Assembly: GCF_001676705.1 (NCBI RefSeq)
Contig: NZ_CP016170.1
Span: forward strand, 5,270,001 to 5,334,000
Length of the DNA: 64,000 nucleotides
Origin: Bordetella bronchialis
GTDB taxonomy: Bacteria; Pseudomonadota; Gammaproteobacteria; Burkholderiales; Burkholderiaceae_B
Direction of reading: 5' to 3'
Under the pieces are notes generated by a model, which was not told the origin of the DNA, made no database searches, and saw only the letters and a list, made by a program, of their open reading frames with translations. The translations under genes and the position numbers were made by a program. Positions 58,309 to 64,000 of this stretch are shown in pieces (the stretch's first letter is position 1; each line of letters starts with the position of its first letter).

Positions 58309-59262
58309 ATGTCTCTTTCCGCCACCGATACCCGCGCCCAGGCCCTGCCCCGGTACAGCGGCATTCCAACCTTTATGCGGGTTCCCCACGCCACGCGGCT
58401 GGAGGACTTCGATATCGCCATCGTGGGCGTGCCCTTCGACGGCGGGGTGACCGCCCGTCCGGGCGCCCGCTACGGCCCCCGCGAGATGCGCAATATGTCG
58501 TCGATGACCCGGGCGATCCATCACGTGACGGGCTTCAATCCCTTCACGGCCTGCCGCGTGGCGGACGTGGGGGACGTACCGTTCACGGATGTTTTCCATC
58601 TGGAAAACTCGCATGCGGATATCCGGCGCTTCCTGGAGCCGCTGTATGCCGCGGGCAAGCGCACGCTGGTGGCCGGCGGCGATCATTCCATCACCTTCCC
58701 GATCTTCCAGGCGATGGCGCCGCGGCCGCCGCTGGGTATGGTGCACATAGACGCCCATACGGATACCTGGGACGATTTCATCGGCTCGAAGTTCAGCCAC
58801 GGGTCACCATTCCGGCGCGCGGTGGAAGCGGGCCTGCTGGATCCCCGGCGCACGGTGCAGATCGGCATACGGGGGGCGCAGAATTCGGACGAGGGATGGC
58901 GTTACTCGCGGGAGACGGGCATGCGGGTAATCTTCATCGAGGAGTTCGACCGTATGGGCGTGGATGCCGCGATCGCGGAGGCGCGCCGGGTGGTCGGCGA
59001 TGGGCCTGCTTATCTATCCGTCGATGTCGACGGGCTGGATCCGGTGTACGCGCCGGGAACGGGGACACCGGAAATCGGCGGGCTGTCGACGCGGGAAACA
59101 CTATCGCTGCTGCGTGGACTGGACGGGCTGGATTTGCTCGGCGCGGACGTTGTGGAAGTGGCGCCGCCTTATGATCCCAGCGGGAATACCGCGCTGCTGG
59201 GGGCTACGTTGATGTATGAATGCTTGTGCTTATTGGCACGGGGGTGGATCGGGCGGGGGTGA
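58309..59262 (+). CDS. Ureohydrolase of the agmatinase/guanidinobutyrase family
   Basis: This 317-residue Mn-dependent enzyme releases urea from a guanidino compound. The three metal motifs GGDHSITFP, DAHTDTWDD and SVDVDGLDP are complete, and GTGTPEIGGLSTRETLSLLR is typical of agmatinase-like members rather than arginase. Candidate substrates are agmatine, guanidinobutyrate, guanidinopropionate or guanidine itself. It starts two bases after the regulator and is the last gene of the operon. Confidence 0.92.
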   Translation: MSLSATDTRAQALPRYSGIPTFMRVPHATRLEDFDIAIVGVPFDGGVTARPGARYGPREMRNMSSMTRAIHHVTGFNPFTACRVADVGDVPFTDVFHLENSHADIRRFLEPLYAAGKRTLVAGGDHSITFPIFQAMAPRPPLGMVHIDAHTDTWDDFIGSKFSHGSPFRRAVEAGLLDPRRTVQIGIRGAQNSDEGWRYSRETGMRVIFIEEFDRMGVDAAIAEARRVVGDGPAYLSVDVDGLDPVYAPGTGTPEIGGLSTRETLSLLRGLDGLDLLGADVVEVAPPYDPSGNTALLGATLMYECLCLLARGWIGRG

Positions 59263-59655
59263 TGCTGGCGGCCGGATGGATGGATGGATGGCGCTGCGAC
59301 GGTTGTCTTGCTCATGGCGTTCCTTTGATCCTGCGTCGGTTGTCTTGCTCATGCCGTCCGTCGGGGGAGATGCCTGTCGTGTCCGGCCCGCTCGGACGGT
59401 CCAGGGCCTTCGCCCTGGACTGCCGCTTCGCCTTCCTCCTTCGGCGGCCGAAGTGGCGGTGTTTTTCTTGCGCCTTTTTTGCCCGGCCGTCCTACGTACG
59501 GAAGCCCTCGCGCGCCCTCGGACGGGCCGGCCCCGACAGGCATCTCCCCCGCCGGACTCACGGGGTGCCTTAGAGTCGGTCGCTGGGACGGTATGTGTGC
59601 TTGGCACTTCGTGGGGCGTTTGTCGCTTGATAAGAAGAATCTTCGGGTGCCCGCC

Positions 59656-59686
59656 GGTTCGGAGCCGCCCTGCGCGGCTCCGAACC
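59656..59686 (+). other. Hairpin in the left arm
   Basis: GGTTCGGAGCCGC pairs with GCGGCTCCGAACC around the loop CCTGC; the pairing extends three more bases on each side. The mirrored hairpin at 60317-60347 keeps the loop and inner stem but has a different outer stem. Confidence 0.85.
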
Positions 59687-59784
59687 GGCTACGCGGCGGT
59701 GGCTTGCGGCGGGTGCACGCCTGCGATGGTTCTGCGCCCGGAGTGGAAGCGTTGCCTGCGCAGATTGGGGGGAGAAACAAGTCG

Positions 59785-60077
59785 GTGTGGCGGGCCGCCA
59801 GCCGGCCCGCCACACCGTAGGCACCGTGGCATGCCGCGGATGCTGGCGTAGGTGCCACGCGCCGCTAGCGCGATTGCACGCACCGTTTCCTATCGAATCG
59901 CGGCCGGGCCACCCCCAATGCCGAGGGTGTCAGAAATTTTGTGTGCGGGCCGCCAGCCGGCCCGCCACACCGTAGGCATCGTGGCATGCCACGGATGCTG
60001 GCGTAGGTACCATGCGCCGCTAGCGCGATTGCACGCACCGTTTCCTATCGAATCGCGGCCGGGCCACCCCCAATGCC
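59785..60077 (+). repeat. Direct repeat, two copies of about 137 bp at the centre of the palindrome
   Basis: Copy 1 (59785-59922) and copy 2 (59941-60077) differ by one deletion and about four transitions. Each opens with a hairpin of GGGCCGCCAGCCGGCCC type within GTGTGGCGGG/CCCGCCACAC flanks and ends CGGCCGGGCCACCCCCAATGCC. A third start of the unit occurs at 60100 as hairpin only, giving a period of about 157 bases. Confidence 0.88.
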
Positions 60078-60188
60078 CGTGGCAAGGCACGGTGCTACGG
60101 TGTGGCGGGCCGGCGGGCGGCCCGCCACACCGCCTTGTTTCCCCCCACCCTGCGCGGGCCGAGATTCCACTTTGATTCCCCGACCTAC

Positions 60189-60295
60189 GCATTACCAGCA
60201 ACCGTTGCATCACCAGCAACCGTCGGATTACCAGCAACCGTCCATTACAGACAACCGTCGCATTACCTGCGACCGTGGCGTTACCGGCAACCACC
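60189..60295 (+). repeat. 18-bp tandem array inside the palindrome
   Basis: Six units with consensus GCATTACCAGCAACCGTC run from 60189 to 60295, the fourth one base short. Similarity is highest in the first three and decays to the right. It is present only in the right arm and accounts for most of the length difference of the inner arms. There are no non-repeat spacers, so it is not a CRISPR array. Confidence 0.85.
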
Positions 60296-60316
60296 GCATG
60301 CCCTGACCGCGTAGGC

Positions 60317-60347
60317 GTTTTAGGGCCGCGCAGGGCGGCCCTAAAAC
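60317..60347 (-). other. Hairpin in the right arm, stem changed by compensatory substitutions
   Basis: On the minus strand GTTTTAGGGCCGC pairs with GCGGCCCTAAAAC around the loop CCTGC. It is the mirror partner of 59656-59686: at six or more stem positions both sides differ, yet pairing is complete. The inner CCGC/GCGG and loop are identical. Confidence 0.85.
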
Positions 60348-60648
60348 GACGGGCAACAGAAGCTCTTTCCTACCCCGAAAACGCGACCCACGAAGGGCCA
60401 AGAACAAAGACCGCCCCAGCGACCGGCTCTAAGGCACCCCGTGAGTCCGGCGGGGGAGATGCCTGGCGGGGCCGGCCCGTCCGAGGGCGCGCGAGGGCTT
60501 CCGTACGTAGGACGGCCGGGCAAAAAAGCCGCAAGAAAAACACCGCCCCTTCGGCCGCCGAAGGAGGAAGGCGAAGCGGCAGTCCAGGGCGAAGGCCCTG
60601 GACCGCCCGAGCGGGCCGGACACGACAGGCATCTCCACCGACGGACGG

Positions 60649-60730
60649 CATGAGCAAGACAACCGACGCAGGCACCATCAAAGGAACGCCATGAGCAAGA
60701 CAACCAACGCAGGCACCATCAAGGGAACGG
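60649..60730 (+). repeat. 41-bp tandem repeat at the right edge of the palindrome
   Basis: Two units start at 60649 and 60690 with CATGAGCAAGACAACC and are followed by a third start CATGAAGCC at 60731. They differ at a few positions. The left edge of the palindrome (59301-59355) holds a mirrored, partly deleted version. From 60731 to 60870 I see no gene or further repeat. Confidence 0.8.
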
Positions 60731-60870
60731 CATGAAGCCCCCCACCGACAGCACTCAACCAGAACGGCCGTAGCAAGACGCCCCGCGACACCCCCGCCCC
60801 CCGCATCTCCAAGCCGCTAAGAGCAGTACAGCCCCCCGACGGCCATTGACCGCGATGACAGCAAGGACCG

Positions 60871-63800
60871 TCAGCCCAAGACCGGTCCCAATGTGCGCCG
60901 TACGTCTTCCTCGCTGCGTCCGCTGCGCGCGATGTAGTCGCGCAGCTGATCTTCCCCTATGGTGCCGACGTTGAAGTATTGGGAATCGGGGTGGCTGAGA
61001 TAGAAGCCGCAGACGCTGGAAGCAGGGAACATCGCGTAGCTCTCGGTCAGGTCGATGCCGACATCGGCCGCATCCAGGACCTCGAACATCTCGCGCTTGA
61101 CCACGTGTTCCGGGCAGGCGGGATAACCCGGCGCGGGCCGGATGCCCACGTATTTTTCGGCGATCAGCGCGTTGTTGTCGAGCGACTCGTCCGCCGCATA
61201 GCCCCACAGGTCGCGCCGCACCCGCGCGTGCAGGCATTCGGTATAGGCCTCGGCCAGGCGGTCCGCCAGCGCCTTCAGCATGATGCTGGAATAGTCGTCG
61301 TTCGCCGCCGCGAACTCGGCTTCCTTCTTCTCGATTCCCAAGCCGGCGGTCACCGCGAACAGCCCGATGTAGTCGGCCACGCCGCTTTCCTTCGGCGCGA
61401 CATAGTCAGCCAGGCACTTGTTGGACACGCCTTCGCGCTTGGCACCCTGCTGCCGCAGATTGCGCCACGTGAACAGCACGCGCGAGCGGCTGTCGTCGGC
61501 GTAGACCTCGATGTCCTCGTCGTTCACGCGGTTGGCCGGATAGAAGGCGATCACGCCGTTGGCGGTCAGCCAGCGGCCCTCGACGATGCGCTTGAGCATC
61601 GCTTGCGCGTCCGCGTACACCTTGCGGGCCTGCTCGCCCACCACCTTGTCGTCCAGGATGGCCGGGAACTGGCCGAACAGGCTCCAGGTCTGGAAGAACG
61701 GCGTCCAGTCGATATAGGTCGCGATCTCGGCCAGGTCGTAGTGCTTGAACGTGCGGCGGCCGATGTACTTCGGCCGTGGCGGCACATAGGCGGACCAGTC
61801 GATGGCCGGGCGCGCCGCGCGGGCCTCCGCCAGCGGGATCAGCGGCGTCGCCTTGCGGTTCGCATGGCGGCGGCGCACGTCTTCGTACTCGCGCTTCAGG
61901 TCGTCGATAAAGGCCTGCGCCTGGTCGGACACCAGATTGGTCGCCACCCCCACCGCACGGCTGGCGTCCGGTGTGTAGACGACCGGCCCTTCGTAATTGG
62001 GCGCGATCTTCACCGCCGTATGCACGCGGCTCGTCGTCGCCCCGCCTATCATCAGCGGAATGCGGCGCTCGCGGAAGTATTCGTCGCGCTGCATCTCGCT
62101 GGCGACGTAGGCCATTTCCTCCAGGCTGGGCGTGATCAGGCCCGACAGGCCGATGATGTCCGCGTTCTCCTGCTTGGCTTTCTCCAGGATCTGCGCGCAG
62201 GGCACCATCACGCCCATGTTCACGACCTCGAAGTTATTGCACTGGAGGACCACCGACACGATATTTTTGCCGATGTCGTGCACATCGCCCTTGACCGTGG
62301 CAATGACCATTTTGCCCTTGGCGCGCACATCGCCGCCCGCGGCGGCGATCTGGCGTTTTTCTTCCTCGATGAAGGGCACCAGGTGGGCCACGGCCTGCTT
62401 CATCACGCGGGCGGATTTCACCACCTGCGGCAGGAACATTTTGCCCTCGCCGAACAGGTCGCCGACGATATTCATGCCGTCCATCAGCGGGCCTTCGATC
62501 ACCTCGATCGGGCGGCCGCCGCGCCCGGCGATCTGCTGCCGCACCTCTTCGGTGTCCTCGACGATGAAAGTCGTGATGCCATGCACCAGCGCGTGCGCCA
62601 GCCGCTGTTCGACCGGCTGGGCGCGCCAGGCCAGGTCTTCTTCCTTCTTGGCGCCGCTGCCCTTGATGGTGTCGGCGAACTGCACCAGGCGTTCCGTGGG
62701 CGTGCGGTCGTCGGCATCGTCGGTCTTGCCCAGCGGCTCGGCGCGGTCCAGCACCACGTCCTCTACCAGGTCGCGCAGCTTGGGATCCAGGTCGGCATAC
62801 ACGCCCAGCTGGCCGGCATTGACGATGCCCATCGTCAGGCCCTCGCGGATCGCGTAGTACAGGAACACCGTGTGGATGGCCTCGCGCATCGGCTCGTTGC
62901 CGCGGAACGAAAAACTGACGTTCGAGATACCGCCCGACAGGCGGGCATGCGGCAGGTTCTGGCGGATCCAGGTGACGCTTTCGATGAAATCCAGCGCGTA
63001 GCGGTTGTGCTCTTCGATCCCCGTGGCCACGGCGAACACGTTGGGATCGAAAATGATGTCCTCGGGATTGAAGCCTTCCTGATTGACCAGCAGGTCATAG
63101 GCGCGGCCGCAGATTTCCTTGCGGCGCTCCAGCGTATCGGCCTGGCCCTGCTCGTCGAAGGCCATGACCACCATGGCGGCGCCGTAGCGGCGGCACAGGC
63201 GCGCGTGATGAAGGAAGGGCTCGATGCCTTCTTTCATCGAGATGGAATTGACCACGGCCTTGCCCTGCACGCACTTCAGCCCGGCCTCGATCACTTCCCA
63301 CTTGGAGCTGTCTATCATCACCGGCACGCGGGCAATATCCGGCTCGGAAGCGATCAGGTTCAGGAAACGCGTCATGCAGGCCACCGAATCCAGCATGGCC
63401 TCGTCCATGTTGACGTCGATGATCTGCGCGCCGTTTTCCACCTGCTGGCGCGCCACCGCCAGCGCCTCGTCGTATTTTTCCTCGCGGATCAGGCGCGCGA
63501 ACATCTTGCTGCCCGTCACGTTGGTGCGCTCGCCGACGTTGACGAACAGCGTGTCCTCGTCGATGTTCAGCGGCTCCAGCCCCGACAGGCGCGTCTTGAC
63601 CGGCACCTCGGGCACCGCGCGGGGCGTCAGGTTCACCACGCGGCGCGCGATGGCGGCGATGTGGTCCGGCGTCGTGCCGCAGCAGCCGCCCGCCATGTTC
63701 ACCAGGCCGGCGCGCGCGAACTCTTCCAGCAGGCCGGAGGTGTCGTCCGGCGACTCGTCGAAGCCGGTATCGCTCATGGGATTGGGCAGGCCGGCGTTCG

Positions 63801-64000
63801 GGTACACGCAAACGTAGGTGTCGCAGATCTTCGACAATTCGGCGACATAGGGGCGCATCAGCGCCGCGCCCAGCGCGCAGTTCAGGCCGATGGTCACGGG
63901 CCGCGCGTGGCGCACCGAATTCCAGAAGGCCTCCACCGTCTGGCCGGACAGGATGCGGCCGGAGGCGTCCGTCACCGTGCCGGAGATCATCACGGGCAGG
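60871..64000 (-). CDS. metH: Cobalamin-dependent methionine synthase MetH (N-terminus beyond the window)
   Basis: About 1043 codons are visible; the frame is open to the right edge, so roughly the first 200 residues are missing. The homocysteine domain has its zinc cysteines in [10 protein letters not shown] and [12 protein letters not shown]. The pterin domain follows ([29 protein letters not shown]). The cobalamin domain has the base-off motif [11 protein letters not shown] and [10 protein letters not shown]. The reactivation domain has [20 protein letters not shown]. It makes methionine from homocysteine and methyl-THF, complementing metX-metW in this genome. It ends at the palindrome. Confidence 0.97.
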   Translation of the reverse strand, partial: LPVMISGTVTDASGRILSGQTVEAFWNSVRHARPVTIGLNCALGAALMRPYVAELSKICDTYVCVYPNAGLPNPMSDTGFDESPDDTSGLLEEFARAGLVNMAGGCCGTTPDHIAAIARRVVNLTPRAVPEVPVKTRLSGLEPLNIDEDTLFVNVGERTNVTGSKMFARLIREEKYDEALAVARQQVENGAQIIDVNMDEAMLDSVACMTRFLNLIASEPDIARVPVMIDSSKWEVIEAGLKCVQGKAVVNSISMKEGIEPFLHHARLCRRYGAAMVVMAFDEQGQADTLERRKEICGRAYDLLVNQEGFNPEDIIFDPNVFAVATGIEEHNRYALDFIESVTWIRQNLPHARLSGGISNVSFSFRGNEPMREAIHTVFLYYAIREGLTMGIVNAGQLGVYADLDPKLRDLVEDVVLDRAEPLGKTDDADDRTPTERLVQFADTIKGSGAKKEEDLAWRAQPVEQRLAHALVHGITTFIVEDTEEVRQQIAGRGGRPIEVIEGPLMDGMNIVGDLFGEGKMFLPQVVKSARVMKQAVAHLVPFIEEEKRQIAAAGGDVRAKGKMVIATVKGDVHDIGKNIVSVVLQCNNFEVVNMGVMVPCAQILEKAKQENADIIGLSGLITPSLEEMAYVASEMQRDEYFRERRIPLMIGGATTSRVHTAVKIAPNYEGPVVYTPDASRAVGVATNLVSDQAQAFIDDLKREYEDVRRRHANRKATPLIPLAEARAARPAIDWSAYVPPRPKYIGRRTFKHYDLAEIATYIDWTPFFQTWSLFGQFPAILDDKVVGEQARKVYADAQAMLKRIVEGRWLTANGVIAFYPANRVNDEDIEVYADDSRSRVLFTWRNLRQQGAKREGVSNKCLADYVAPKESGVADYIGLFAVTAGLGIEKKEAEFAAANDDYSSIMLKALADRLAEAYTECLHARVRRDLWGYAADESLDNNALIAEKYVGIRPAPGYPACPEHVVKREMFEVLDAADVGIDLTESYAMFPASSVCGFYLSHPDSQYFNVGTIGEDQLRDYIARSGRSEEDVRRTLGPVLG

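Larger units (their letters stand above)
59290..60715. repeat. Large imperfect palindrome (about 1.4 kb) between convergent genes
   Basis: The left arm (about 59290-59800) reappears in reverse on the right (about 60100-60715). Mirrored landmarks include CGGGGGAGATGCCTG and its reverse at the ends and the run-in GGTGCCTTAGAG near 59565 against CTCTAAGGCACC near 60430. Between 59361 and 59656 the match stays in exact register with 60347-60642. Differences are scattered substitutions. The right arm contains extra material (an 18-bp tandem array) on its inner side. The region lies between the ends of the ureohydrolase gene and metH, both of which point into it. Confidence 0.85.

Noticed and set aside
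60189..60295. CRISPR array
   Set aside because: Units are directly adjacent with no unique spacers, and no cas genes are present.
59479..60703. Mirrored open frames of 100-140 codons within the palindrome arms
   Set aside because: The same frames appear in both inverted arms because of sequence symmetry; no ribosome sites, no domains, stops shift between arms.

Overview
The window is about 66-70% GC chromosomal DNA from a beta-proteobacterium, most likely Alcaligenaceae (Bordetella/Achromobacter group). This is inferred from three orphan Bug-type (TctC) periplasmic receptors, the mreBCD-mrdA-rodA order next to gatCAB, metXW beside an AmpG-like permease, and a TPP-riboswitch thiC. No 16S sequence is present, so the genus stays an inference.

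Layout. 0-13.9 kb holds housekeeping genes: a partial indolepyruvate ferredoxin oxidoreductase, mutY, the rod-shape operon mreB-mreC-mreD-mrdA-rodA on the minus strand, gatCAB, pyrE and an exonuclease III. 13.9-22.5 kb holds an MHYT-GGDEF-EAL signalling protein, two tandem universal stress proteins, an AmpG-like permease, metW-metX, a stand-alone LuxR helix-turn-helix protein and a lipoprotein. 22.7-30 kb holds gshA, a lipocalin, a complete TRAP transporter (dctPQM) and two small DUF genes. 30-36.5 kb holds a leuCDB set behind a Bug receptor, a divergent LysR regulator and a second Bug gene. 36.5-39.7 kb is a decayed accessory patch: a MaoC-like remnant, about 1 kb without a convincing gene, a small membrane peptide, a toxin-antitoxin pair and tRNA-Arg(CCG). 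40-51 kb holds a di-haem cytochrome c5, a pseudo-receiver regulator with a His-rich linker, an XRE regulator, a SecD-head lipoprotein, thiC with its riboswitch, uncharacterised genes, an MmyB-type regulator, an RraA-type aldolase with a Bug receptor and GntR regulator, and an EamA exporter. 52.5-59.3 kb is one tight operon: polar amino-acid ABC importer, M20 amidohydrolase, DUF1989 protein, XRE-cupin regulator and ureohydrolase. 59.3-60.9 kb is non-coding and contains a large imperfect palindrome. 60.9-64 kb is the 3' part of metH.

The two best candidates for something new are the 52.5-59.3 kb operon and the 1.4-kb palindrome. The operon looks like a regulated uptake and breakdown route for a guanidino, ureido or carbamoyl compound: importer, three nitrogen-releasing or nitrogen-handling enzymes, its own regulator and a clear operator palindrome. 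The palindrome at 59.29-60.72 kb has arms that stay in exact register for about 300 bp, two hairpins whose stems differ in sequence but remain perfectly paired, a 137-bp internal duplication and an 18-bp tandem array.

A second theme is short tandem repetition. GC-rich minisatellites of 14-18 bp lie just after gatB, the second Bug gene and the cytochrome c5 gene. Low-complexity expansions also occur inside proteins: the MetX N-terminus, the PBP2 C-terminus, a DctM loop and the cytochrome linker.
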